Assembly: GCA_009617715.1 (NCBI GenBank)
Contig: VTFK01000307.1
Coordinates: 124,001-188,000 of the forward strand
Direction: 5' to 3'
Length of the DNA: 64,000 nt
From: Plectrocnemia conspersa
Lineage: Eukaryota > Arthropoda > Insecta > Trichoptera > Polycentropodidae
The notes beneath the pieces were generated by a model. The model was not told the origin of the DNA, did not search any database, and saw nothing but the letters and a program-made list of their open reading frames with translations. Below, piece after piece: positions 10,698 through 21,245 of the stretch. Position 1 is the stretch's first letter, and every line of letters starts with the position of its first letter. A program made the translations under genes and the position numbers.

Positions 10698-10786
10698 GGT
10701 CCGGAGTGTTGGTCCAAAGCGTCGGTCCATAGCGTCGGTCTAAAGCGTCGATCCAAGTAACGGTCAGAGCGTGGGTCCCAACTTTC
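10698..10786 (+). repeat. 12-13 bp minisatellite in the leader region of the three-exon gene
   Basis: Seven consecutive units begin GGTC or a close variant: GGTCCGGAGTGTT, GGTCCAAAGCGTC, GGTCCATAGCGTC, GGTCTAAAGCGTC, GATCCAAGTAAC, GGTCAGAGCGTG and GGTCCCAACTTTC. The array lies 40-125 bases upstream of the ATG at 10,823 and is far richer in G+C than its surroundings. It is either part of the 5' untranslated exon or the core promoter. Confidence 0.75.
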
Positions 10787-10822
10787 GGTGGAGAGGAACA
10801 ACCAGCAGCAGTGTTGACAAAT

Positions 10823-11710
10823 ATGGAACGTGAGAATAATAATAATTCAGGTGACATTTTTATTATATTGAGCTTAAAATCGCAATACTAGATGCTGTGA
10901 ATCCTTATCATAAATGTATGTACCTTAATATGTACATATGACGCATGTTATTTTTGCGAGCTCAAGCGACAGACGTAATGTTTACCCTTGCTTAAAATAA
11001 GTTATTAAAATATTAATATTTCAATATGCTTTTATATGATATATTATCATTTTAACTGTATTTAAAAATATATGTCCAATAATCGCTGTTAAACATATAA
11101 CAATTTTTTTGAAATTATTCAGAAACTATTATAAATGGTATTCTTGCTAAATTAAAAATATTAAAAAAATCAGTTTTAGTGATTAGCATACATTTCCTAA
11201 TACCAGTGAATAATATATATTATTTATTTTAATATTGTGTAAAGAAAAGATAGCATAAGGATGTAAAATCTAGATAATTATACTATCGTTACATGTATAC
11301 AAGCATTATTCATATAATATTGTTAAATTAATATGTAATATATTTATCTATTTTTTTATGTTCAGGAAATAAGACAAACATGGAGAATTCCAAGAATAAT
11401 GACAAAGCTAAGGAAATAGACAAATATGAAATATTCGCATTAACTTGTGAAGAAATGATACAAAGTATTAATAATGAATGTAAAAATTTATTACTTTCCT
11501 AAAACACTATAAATAATCAATTATATTTTTAATTTGAATAAATATTTGTAATTTTCAGCAGGTGGCCCTGCTTATATGATGGAACAAGAAAATATGGAAA
11601 ATTTGAGACGTGAGCTCACTCAACCATTTTTAAGAAAACGTAAAAACAATGAAGAGGAATGCAATACCAAAAAACCGAAAATGGAAGAGAAGAAACCAGA
11701 AACTAATTAA
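10823..11710 (+). CDS. Three-exon gene, 97-residue charged protein of unknown family
   Basis: Coding exons are 10,823-10,850, 11,366-11,479 and 11,559-11,710. Junctions are GT...AG (CAG/GTGACA to TTCAG/GA; AAT/GTAAAA to TTTCAG/CA), introns are 515 and 79 bases, and both junctions are in phase 1. The joined frame starts MERENNNNSG and ends at TAA 11,708-11,710. The middle exon encodes an acidic/polar helix candidate (KYEIFALTCEEMIQSINN). The last exon has GPAYMMEQENMENLRRELTQ, then a basic patch FLRKRKNNEEEC and KKPKMEEKK, reminiscent of a bipartite nuclear signal. There is no signal peptide or membrane segment. AATAAA signals occur from 11,869. Codon use is less AT-extreme than the flanks. 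I do not recognise the family; the low complexity suggests fast evolution. If intron 2 is retained the frame ends within ten codons (ECKNLLLS). Confidence 0.7.
11551..11564 (+). promoter_or_regulatory. NAGNAG tandem splice acceptor of exon 3
   Basis: TTTTCAGCAG/GTGG offers two acceptors three bases apart. Use of the first gives ...NNE-S-GGPAY, and use of the second gives ...NNE-C-GPAY. Both keep the frame, so two isoforms differing by one residue are expected. Confidence 0.55.
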
Positions 11711-11865
11711 ATATTTCAATTTTAATTTTTTTTATATATATTTGTGTTACGAAACATGTACAATTTTTAATTACATTTTTGCTGTAAGTAATTAACAGGA
11801 CCAATTTTTGTAATACTAAATACATATATACAGTTTTAAGTCAGTTTTCACATTTACCTTTAAAA

Positions 11866-11900
11866 TGAATAAATTACACATGCAGAATAAATCGCAATAA
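11866..11900 (+). terminator. Polyadenylation signals
   Basis: AATGAATAAATTACAC is followed by AGAATAAATCGCAATAAAAT about 160-190 bases after the stop codon of the three-exon gene. The cluster of AATAAA hexamers is well placed for 3' end formation, although such strings are frequent in AT-rich DNA. Confidence 0.4.
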
Positions 11901-12294
11901 AATAAGACATATATATATTTTTACCGTGGATTCATTCTAGCTAAAACGAATTTAAGAAAACAACCTAGGTATTAAAAGTAAATAAACATAAATTGCGTGT
12001 TTCTAAAACAATTTCAATAACTTGAACAGTATCTTTTTAAAATTAGTTTTTTGGATCAAAAATTAATAATATGAGTATAATATCTTGTTTAATATAGTGT
12101 TTTTCTTAAATATTTAAATTATCTTATTACATAAATTTAACTAAGAAATCACAGTAGTAATGATACATTCTTTTTAAATTAGTTAATATATATATATATG
12201 TATATAAATGTCACTATTTCTTAGATTTATATATTTTTCTTTTGTAAAAGCTTATAAAATAGCAATAATAAAAAATAACAATTTAATAATGAAT

Positions 12295-14790
12295 TAGAAG
12301 TTTTTAAAACTAGGTGTTGTGAAATTCATTTTTCTAATAAATAAAGTATTTAACTATATTCTCATATTTTTTTATAAATTTTCAATAAAGCCAATTGTTG
12401 ATACATTGCTTTTTTCAAAACCTAATATTAAATTTATATCAACCTACTTATATTTATAAAAAATATTTAATTTCTTTTAAATAATAATTTCAGAAATTTA
12501 TATAGTAGCTAAGGACCTTCCAATATTTAGAGATGTAATTTCAATACTACAGTTAAAAGTGTTAAACTATTTACTGGGCAAAAAAAAATTATATTTATTT
12601 TTACAATTCTTCCCTAAATTATCTAAAACATAATTGTTCAATAATTAGTTATTACATAAATAAATACATTTTCTAATACTTTAAATATAGCTTTGCTTTG
12701 CAATAAAAATAGCAAACACCATATAATAAATTATTATTTTTTTGTATATTATATTTCACACAACAGAAAATGAGGAACCAGAGCAAAGCATATAAACACC
12801 TATAAAATCAAATGAATTTAAGGTGCAATATGTGCAAAATAAAAACAAGGGCGGTATTTTATGATATATAACAATCATTATTTATATTTACCTATTTCTA
12901 ATATCGTTTCAGTAAACCATGTAAACCTGATCAACTGGCAAAATAAGAGGAAGCTAATTCAAAGTTTGCAAGACTAGATATGGTGAAATTATTTTTATCT
13001 GATAATTTTTAATTGAAATGTATTTATATTTATTTTAAAATTTTTCTGAATTTTCTGAGAAAAAGTTGTACTTAGATATATTTTATTAAATATATACATT
13101 TGACAATATATAAATTCCCATTATATTATTATTATAATAGTAAACAGTGAAAAACTGATACATTGAAATTATTACAGTAGGTTTTAATTTTTGTTCTTAC
13201 AATGTCCATTTATAATTTTCTTAAAATAATTGCACGATTATATGTTAATTTGCAAGTAATTTTAATTTAAAATTCTGTGAATATAGTCTTGATTTATTTA
13301 TTATATAAAAATAAAAACATTTTTTTTGTATGTTTCAGACACATTGAAAAAGTTTACAAACCTGAAGTTAAGAGTATATTTTCCATACAATTGAATGGAA
13401 AATAATTGCTAATAATTAAAGAGGTCAATTTAACAGTGCAATTCGAAGATTTCAAAGCTGATTGTTAAAATCACTAATTTATTTGATTATTTTTCATTGC
13501 TAAGATTTCATTTTTGTTCTCACAGTGTTTTAATTTTCTTAAAATAATTGCACAATTGAATGTTATTTTATAAATGATTTTTAACTTATATTACTGTGAA
13601 TATAGTATTTTTTTTATTAAATATAAATACAAACAAAAATTAATATCTAATAAGTAATTTTCAATTAAAAATACTGTGTTTGAAAAGTTTACAAAATACC
13701 AGAAAATGAGAGATTATTTTCCATACAATTGAAAGACTTTAACCGATTAACTGTTCAATTACTGCAAAATAAAAACCAGGGACGTATTTTATGGTATAAA
13801 ACTGACATTTCTGGATTTGCATTTTTTATTATCATTTCAGTAAACTGTGTGAAGTTGATTATTAGCTGCCAATAATTAAAGGGGTAAATTCAATAGTTCA
13901 ATTGGAAGATTTCAAGGCTGAGTATTAAAAAAAATATTTATTTGATTATTTTCCATTGGTAGGATTTCATTTTTTGCTCTCACAATTTTTTTTAATTTTC
14001 TTAAAATAATTGCACAATTAAATGTTATTTTATAGATAATTTATAATCTAAAATACTATGAATATATTCCTTAATTATTTATTAAATACAAATACAAACA
14101 AATATTATTATTTATTATGTAATTTTTTAATTTGAAATACTATGAATGTAGTCCTGATTTATTTATTAAATACAAATTTCATCAAATATTTTTTTTATAT
14201 GTTTCAGACACCTTGAAAAAATTGACGCAATTTTCCATAAAATTGAAAGAATTTAACCGATTAATGGTTAAGCTACTGCAAATGAAAACCAGGGACGTAT
14301 TTTATGATATACAGCTGACATTTCAGTAAACTGTGTAAGCTGATGAGCTCCCAATAATAAAAAGGTTTAATTTATTAATGGTTGTAAAAGTTTTTAAGAC
14401 TAGTTGTAGAAAAACTTTTTTTTTATATAAATTTTTAATTGCTTTTACAAATTTTCTCTAAAATTTATATAATATTATTGTTTAACTGTATGTTATTACA
14501 TTAATATCTTACATTTTAATTAATAATAACATGGGTTTTAATTTGTTAGTTATTTCTAATAATTAAGGGGTTTATTTTAAATTAATTCATCTTAATTTTA
14601 AGTTTTGCTACAGGCAAATGTATTGTAGTTTTGACTTATTAAATAATTTCTATTTTCAAAAAATAATTTAAATTTTTTTTATTACTTAATTTCAGAAATC
14701 TATGGGCAGCTAACAAACCTATCGATTATTAAGAATGATATTTTAATACTGCAGTTGAAAGTTTAAGGGATTTTAGTTTATATTTTCACA
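12295..14790 (+). repeat. Diverged tandem array with exon-like blocks behind TTTCAG
   Basis: At least four to five related units of about 0.45-0.65 kb can be aligned by eye. A tail block (AGTTTTTAARACTAG...) recurs near 12,300, 12,960, 13,440, 13,905 and 14,385. A spacer block (TTTTCTTAAAATAATTGCAC) recurs at about 13,217, 13,535 and 13,997. Block alpha (GTTTCAGACAC.TTGAAAAA) occurs at 13,335 and 14,204, with a decayed copy at 13,678. Block beta (TTTCAGTAAAC..TGT) occurs at 12,908, 13,836 and 14,324. Block gamma (TTTCAGAAAT.TAT) occurs at 12,491 and 14,691. The alpha copies can be read from the acceptor in phase 1 as DTLKKFTN... and DTLKKLTQ.... Most copies soon hit stops or differ by frame-changing gaps, so the array looks decayed or noncoding. 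Confidence 0.7.
14208..14329 (+). other. Best-preserved exon-like block of the array
   Basis: After ATGTTTCAG the sequence reads in phase 1 as DTLKKLTQFSIKLKEF and on for about 41 codons to TAA at 14,327-14,329. The result is a basic, helix-friendly peptide. The reading phase is compatible with the donors at 10,164 and 10,851. Homologous block 13,339-13,400 starts the same way but stops after about 18 codons, and a gap of roughly 20 bases separates the two, so only one frame can be ancestral. It may be a real terminal exon, a pseudo-exon, or coincidence. Confidence 0.25.
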
Positions 14791-14799
14791 ATATATCTT

Positions 14800-16300
14800 A
14801 CATAGTAGTACAATTCATTGTTATTATATAAGTAACTTTAACTTTGGATACAATAAATATAGCTTTGATTTTGTTACTGATTGCAGATATCTTAAAATAA
14901 ATAAATATTTATATTTAATATATGTACATATATCTTAGACATCTGTGTTACAGGAATATTTGTTAAATTTGATTACAGTAAGTATCACAGTATTTTTTGA
15001 TTTATATGTTAGACAATAATGTGTAGCTAATTAATTATTTTACTCTCAATAATTATGAGTGTCATTAGAATATTACTGTTTTTAATAATTTGTTTCGTTG
15101 ATTTTTTTTGTCAAATAATATGTTTATGTATATGTTTAAAAAAACTTTGAGCAGCTTACAAAATAACAGCAGACTAAAACTCATATAATAAAATATCATC
15201 ATTGTAATTCTCAGCTGATAGTATTTTAGCAGTTAATAATTTCATTCTACTGGTAGTTTAACTAAACTTGAAACTTATTGTTCTACGTATTATGTTTTTT
15301 TATGCTGAACAAAGTTTAACATGTTTTATATATACATTTTACATACTATGAGTATTTTAGTATTTTTATTTTTCTTGATATATTCTTAAATTATATATTA
15401 TCACGTATAGTAATGCCAATGGCTACTATAAAAAGAAATAATTTAAAAAAAAATAATAAATGTTATGTTGATATACAATGTGTGTACATATTTAAAAAAT
15501 AAACTGTATATGTTTTCAATTATGTAAAAATTATAATATTTAAATAAAATAGTATTAAATAATATTTTTAGCCAAGACTCGAACAAGTATTAGTGTTGTA
15601 TTACAGCTATATTGCATGATTATTGTGTCACATGGTTTTAAAATATACTATTAGTATACTTTATAGATAACAGTTTATATTAAAAAGTATATTATTTTTT
15701 TCTGCATTATTCGGTTTAATTGGCTCAAAGGTTTTTATTATAAAATATATTATATATTTTTAACAATAATGATTGGGTGCGGACCATGCACCACATTTGA
15801 TTTATAGTCTTTAGTCTTTTGAGAAGTGTATTTTTTTGTGTGATTTATTTATTTTTTAATTTATAATAATTGATATATGTTTCAGTACACTAAACTATTT
15901 ATTATTAACTTTTAGTTAATATAACTAAAACAGCAAAAATCAATCAGTAATAGCATGATTATATTCCCCATCAGATTTTATATATAGCTGATTTAAATTA
16001 GTATTATGCAATTATTTTTAGCTACAAATTTAATTAGGGTATTGATATTTTATGTAAGTCAAATAAGATAAATTCAATTTTTTACCTGAATTCATCTGAA
16101 AAATAATGTTGTGCGATTGCTAGTCCGAAAAGTAAGTTTGTCATTCGTTTTTACGTTTTTAATTTCTGCATAATACCTGACTAATGTTCTTTTTGAAATA
16201 ATTGGTAATGGTATAGATCAAATTTTAATTTAGAAGTAATAATACTTGGTTAATGCTTACACTAAGCATGCGTTAGTTATCTTAGAATAAATTTTGACTC
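14800..16300. other. AT-rich intergenic DNA
   Basis: Nothing coding, structural or repetitive was recognised beyond simple A/T runs. Confidence 0.5.
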
Positions 16301-16339
16301 ACACTGTAGTTGCACAAGTTTTTTTTTAATCACTTAGTT

Positions 16340-16970
16340 TTCTCACTTGTATGCTAATGCAATACAACCAAATTTAATGAAATAGTTATCTGTGTTTGCT
16401 GTTTGTGTGCATAACTTTGTTCTTATTCGAAACGAAATTATCTCAATTTTCAACAAGTTCGCAGGATGATTGCAGAGCGTCCATGTATGCAAATTGTACG
16501 TATAACATTGTACTTCGCTCTCGTCCGGGTTTCCTAAGTCGACCATAGGGATAACTACTTCTTGTAACCAAGTGCTAAATGATCAAATTAGTGAATGTCG
16601 GCCACAGGATCGTTGTCCGACTTTGTTCGCCAAGTACAGAGTTCCAGTGCATTAAGCCTTTTCAAATCACATTTGCTATGGCGATTTTCCTACAGCTTAC
16701 AAAACAATGATCGGTTAGCCATGAAAGCAATCAGCTCTCAGTTTTCCTGTTTGGTAATTGAATTGAAGGACCACCGTGGATAGGTATCGATTCAGACTTT
16801 ACTTACTATGTACGCATTTATATATGGGTACCAGGATTCGAATGTAGGGATTTCGGGAAATAGATCCCGGTCACGTCGTGAGTTTCCGTTTGACGCTACA
16901 GAGTCGCTCGTTATATGGGAAGGACTCTCCTCTGTACGACTGGATTGAAGCTGTGAAAATTTCAAAAATC
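16340..16970. promoter_or_regulatory. G+C-richer complex island, candidate conserved element(s)
   Basis: Complexity is high from about 16,340 to 16,970 compared with the flanks, with many CG dinucleotides and octamer-like ATGCAAAT (16,486-16,493). Open frames on both strands (16,343-16,546 minus; 16,595-16,783 plus) are short and mutually exclusive. They lack splice structure and show no family resemblance. I read it as noncoding regulatory DNA or an unrecognised exon. Confidence 0.3.
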
Positions 16971-17934
16971 AGATTATTACGCATCGAGCGGTTGAATAAT
17001 TAATTGTAACACAGAACCAGGAAAAGAAAAAGCTGCGAACCCCCCCACCTTAAAAAAACAGTATTATTACGAATGGTAGGTTTTAGTATTCATAAATAAA
17101 ATGTTAAAAACTTATTATTTTTAAACGGTACATATAAAATTTATTTTAATCACAAAGAAAGTTCAATTTTTAATTCTATAATTATTTGCAAATTCTTATT
17201 GTAAAAAACTGCAACATAATAATGTGATTGATATTTTGTTAATACAATATGTTTATTCGAAACTCAATGAGACTATTGGTAAAATCGAAACAAATTAAAA
17301 AATCAATATAAATTAGTCAAGTTTCAAACCAAAGTTTATATTATTCTAAAATAATTTAGTAAAATATTATTAAGCATATTTTAATCCTGATTTTAAGTTA
17401 TTTATACCTACATGTACTTTAATATGATATATTAAAATAAAATAAAAATATATTATATTTAATTTTACGTACGATAAGTGGCACTCCTGTGTTCATAAAA
17501 TTTAATATACTGACATAGCTGCAGCGTAAGCTCTTATCGCTTACTTATTGTACACAATTAAGCATACATAGTAAGGAAAAATAAATTTTAGAATCACTTT
17601 TTATAAGCTAGAAAAAATTAAATTAAATTAGGATGCAGTTTACAGAACCAATTTACTAAGAGTTATGTGACCGTAAATGTCACAGGTTTGCTCCAAATAA
17701 ACCGATTAAATTAGGTATTTATGTTTTCATTCAAGATAAAAATGCATGATTTTTTTATCACGCTCAAGTGTAAAGAAAAATCTACTTTTTTTGCTTTGAA
17801 AAAAAGAGGCGAAATTTATAACTAAGTATACAATTATTAAAAAAACTAATAACACCATGATCTAAAAAAATATCCATGTACTGTTTATGAATATAAGTTA
17901 TTTTTTAAATACAAATATAATTCAAATTTCTAGC
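16971..17934. other. AT-rich intergenic DNA
   Basis: No gene is supported. A C-run (AACCCCCCCACC) lies at 17,039. The stretch may include the interior of the hAT copy whose end is at 17,975, but no transposase similarity was seen. Confidence 0.45.
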
Positions 17935-17975
17935 TTAGCTTAATAAAGACCCACTCCATAGTTTAGGAAGCACTG
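17935..17975 (-). mobile_element. hAT terminal inverted repeat (single end)
   Basis: Read on the minus strand, the end is CAGTGCTTCCTAAACTATGG followed by AGTGGGTC. This fits the CAGTG-TTC-CAAAC-TGG(G)GTC ends of Charlie-like hAT elements. The opposite end was not found, so this is a solo terminus or a diverged copy. Confidence 0.4.
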
Positions 17976-17999
17976 TTTTAAATCCGCAACATTCTCGTT

Positions 18000-18430
18000 T
18001 GACAGGTATTTTCTTACGCTGTGCGCCCTTTAGACAAACATTCAAGCCTTATCTATATACCAGTTTGAGTTGGAAGAGCGTCGTACAATAAACCTATAAC
18101 GGTTCGTGTTCTGGCATAATGGAGGCCCGGTCGTAGGTATTTATGCGATTCGTCTCGTGGCTAATTGAGTGCTATTTACACTACGGGCCAAGCTCAGATG
18201 TGCGACGAAAGCTTTCGGCTTTCACTCTGGGGGACATTCACGCGCAAAGTTCGGCCCTGCCCACCCACCTACTGTCGGATAATTTAAGTCGGCGTCGGGT
18301 GAAAGTTACGAGTCTGGGGAAAACCGGGGAAAAGGAAAATCCGGTTTAATATGCCCAAGCGTGTAATGAGCGACGCGGCTGCGATACCCTGACGAATGTT
18401 TTATGAATCTCGGTTTTTAGGCGTAGTTTT
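18000..18430. promoter_or_regulatory. G+C-rich island, candidate promoter or conserved element
   Basis: This is one of the richest G+C islands in the window. It includes CTATATACCAGTTTGAGTTG (a possible TATA/initiator-like string at 18,053), CGGTCGTAGG, CCCTGCCCACCCACC and GGGGAAAACCGGGGAAAA. The 68-codon open frame at 18,143-18,349 has no recognisable domain. No pair of splice sites brackets it clearly. Confidence 0.3.
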
Positions 18431-19232
18431 ATAAAAAAAATAATACAAAAATAAAATCGTATTAAAATATAAACAGCGTACAATATCGAAAAGATTTACC
18501 TTTAATACTTATGCAACTTTAGACACTGCTAATCAGCATAAGATGTACTTAATTAATCAATGGTCTTGTTAGTGACAATTATTATACCATCGCTATATAT
18601 ATTATTATTATACATCATAGTTGGTGCAGTGCACTATGGTTTTCATTATCCCACTAATAAATAAAGAGTCCAAGGTGACTTTATTAAGACAATATTAAGA
18701 AACAGCCATTCGTCTATATAAAACATAAATTTATTTTAGTAGGCGGACTCGAGTTTGCACTGAATTCCGAATAATTCTATTATTAATTAAAATTCTTATC
18801 TATTTACGTTGTCTTAAAGTATCTTGAAATTTACCAATATATAGATTCACGTATAGCACGTACGAATTTTAAATGATCTGTCGTATGGAGTGTATTTGAT
18901 CATATGTGAAGCGCTTCCTCTTAAATCCACATTGATACTCTGCTAAAATGAATTCTGTGTGTGGGAGCAGTCTATCGTATCAAAATTATATTCACGCCTT
19001 AAGAGAAAACACGATTCAGACGGTTATGTTGGCGATCGGTAATCAGGTAGTTCGGAAAACAATAGCAATACCCTTTATATAAACGTGTAAAAAATGTGTT
19101 AAAATGATTAGGATATTGCGTAATATTCAGTATCTGTGCAGGATTTTTATGTGGTACTGAGATCTCTTTTGTTGCGTGTGGTTTTATATTTTAACTGGGT
19201 GGTACCTTTGAAGCTCTTTCACTTTGTGATAA
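18431..19232. other. Intergenic, nothing recognised
   Basis: AT-rich with a moderately complex part at 18,850-19,230. No supported gene or repeat. Confidence 0.4.
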
Positions 19233-19481
19233 TTGACGCAGGTGATTGAAACCCCCCATAAAATTGTCACAAACTACATCAGTGTCATAAAAAGGTTGAA
19301 CAATTTCAATACTTATTATTTGAAGGATACATTTTGGACGATCAATCTTCGTCGATCACCAAATGAAATGTGGAACGTACATCAGGTTATTCTTGAAAGA
19401 TTACCAAGAACGAATAATTCTGTGAAGGGTGGCATAATGGATTTGAGTAACAAACATTTGGAAATTTATCGATTGAATTAA
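19233..19481 (+). mobile_element. Mutator-like (MULE) transposase fragment
   Basis: The open frame ends at TAA 19,479-19,481. Its second half contains PNEMWNVHQVILERLPRTNN followed by SVKGG and NKHLEIYRLN. This matches a hallmark of the region downstream of the MULE catalytic domain in insect FLYWCH/MULE proteins, usually seen as WN..., then LPRTNNSVEGWH, then ...HP.I..L. In this copy the usual EGWH is KGGI, and the catalytic MULE core and FLYWCH finger are not present upstream. It is a broken fragment. Confidence 0.65.
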
Positions 19482-19799
19482 AGAATAACAAAGTATATTA
19501 ATGAAATGCGCATTGAAAAATATTTAATTTGGGAGTGATAAAAAATAGATGTATCGCGATTTAAAATCTACTTATTGTTTAAATAATGATTTTTTACTAT
19601 TTTTGTGATATACGTAACTATTAAAATACATAATCTATCCATTAAATTACATATTTTAATACACTTATTTATAGTTTATAGAATTCAAAAAAGATGCTAA
19701 TAATAGCTAATATGCAGAAATTTAGATTCCAGATGAACAATATAATTCTTCATACTTTTAACGCGAAATATTTTGCAAACAAATCCCTATTCACAAACA

Positions 19800-20460
19800 T
19801 CTTGGCGCCTAATTGAATTTCATACATCATCTGCTCGGCGAGAGAAATTGTCGCCGTTCCAGAATTTTCCTTTCTCTCGGAAAGACAAAATAAGGTGTGT
19901 GTGTGTGTGTGTGTGAGCTTTCTTCCCTCGGCGATATTCGACCCCATCCTTCGTCTAGCACATACCCAGAGCGTAGTACGTAAACTTTTCGACTGCGAGT
20001 GTCACGGGGCAAAATTCAGATAATATCCAAAATCTTTGAAAGCGCCGAAAGTCTAAGTTAATTTCACCTTCTTCTTTAGCAGTACACACGTACATATATA
20101 ATATAATGCGTACATATGGGACAATTTGCGTGCACAACAATGTCACAAGTTTGTTTTTGTTACGCGATCAGCCTCCGACGTTCTGCGTCATTAAGTAAAA
20201 TCATAGCTTAGGCGTATAATTAAGATTGATGACAGCGGACGTGTTGTGAATAAAGATGAGCGTTTTTTTCTCTACACTTTCGCGGCGCTATCTCCTGTTC
20301 TTTGTCGAAGGGCAGAGTAAAGAAAAAATGTTGAGAGAAAAAAAAGATGATGATAAAAAAATAGTGTGCGAACAAACGCGGGAGAACAATCAATCTAGCG
20401 ATAGGACGCGTGAGTGGAATCGGAGAGTTTAGATAAATCGACTGTAGAAATTTTGTTAGA
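19800..20460. promoter_or_regulatory. G+C-richer complex island with a GT microsatellite
   Basis: Complex sequence runs from about 19,800 to 20,460, including TTCTCTCGGAAAGAC, GACTGCGAGTGTCACGGGGC, GATCAGCCTCCGACG and CGCGGCGCTATCTCC. A (GT)n tract occupies 19,893-19,915. Overlapping minus-strand open frames exist but change frame across the microsatellite and show no domain. Probably noncoding regulatory DNA. Confidence 0.3.
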
Positions 20461-20814
20461 CGATCTAGAGTGCGTGTTACTTATATTGAATATATTTTCT
20501 TGTATACAACATGTTACGTGATACAGTTAAAATATATAAATAATATATAAAACTCTAAATCAATTTTAAAATCATTTTTAAATTGCAATAATAATATTTA
20601 TATTATTGTATTGTATTTCGTACCAAGTACTAATCAGGATAAAGCCATACAAAGAAAATTGTTTTAAAGAAGAAAGTTTATAGTATATTTAGTAATGTGA
20701 CAAGAATCTAATTGATAAGGAAACACTTCTCCTAAAGTACATTTTTAGCCGTAATATTAAATTAACGAGTGGAGCATCTAAAGCTTCGCGTTTGCCAATA
20801 TATTAACATAAATA

Positions 20815-20895
20815 AAGGTTGGAATATAATAATTCATAAGGCGTTGAATTTTATAACCCAGAGGTCACAGGTTCAGGTCCTCTCAGCAGACTCAA
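20815..20895 (+). repeat. tRNA-like sequence (SINE head or tRNA pseudogene)
   Basis: The string TATAACCCAGAGGTC followed by ACAGGTTCAGGTCCTCTC resembles the anticodon arm, variable loop and T-arm of methionine/isoleucine tRNAs. The B-box GGTTCAGGTCC differs from GGTTCGAATCC by two bases. The 5' part (D-arm) is degenerate and no acceptor stem closes it. Confidence 0.45.
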
Positions 20896-20989
20896 ATTTT
20901 ATTTTTTTAAAAATGTGTTATCTATTGATTGTATATTATAATACGCAATAGTTAATGCAAAAGTTCGTAGTATCCTTAAATAGAGCATT

Positions 20990-21245
20990 ATCTGGAATAT
21001 AAGTAAACCTTTTGTGAGAGAGAATTAAAATATTTTTTAAAGATATCACTCGTGTTGTGATACAATTCATTGCATTGTCTAATAAAGCAGTTTATAAAAT
21101 TACTAAGGGGTGGTGTCGACAATAAGTCAATGCTTAGGTTGCGAACTTTCGAGTGCCCTAGAGAGCCACGATCGCGTCCTTTATTCTTGACCATCGCGAC
21201 CAGCACGTCTGAAATTGAGAACGCTCTTTTTGTATGAGCCAATTA
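20990..21245. other. G+C-richer block with an 84-codon minus-strand frame, unidentified
   Basis: The minus strand reads MAHTKRAFSISDVLVAMVKN... and continues to a stop at 20,988. The half near 21,110-21,240 has balanced codon use (GRDRGSLGHSKVRNL), while the rest is AT-driven. I recognise no domain. It might be a decayed retroelement piece or a conserved noncoding block. Confidence 0.2.

Noticed and set aside
10642..10857. 71-codon minus-strand frame over the minisatellite
   Set aside because: It is antisense to the leader of the three-exon gene, and its open state follows from the 12-13 bp repeat.
19750..20146. Three overlapping minus-strand open frames
   Set aside because: They run through a GT microsatellite and change frame over it. 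No domain or codon signal.
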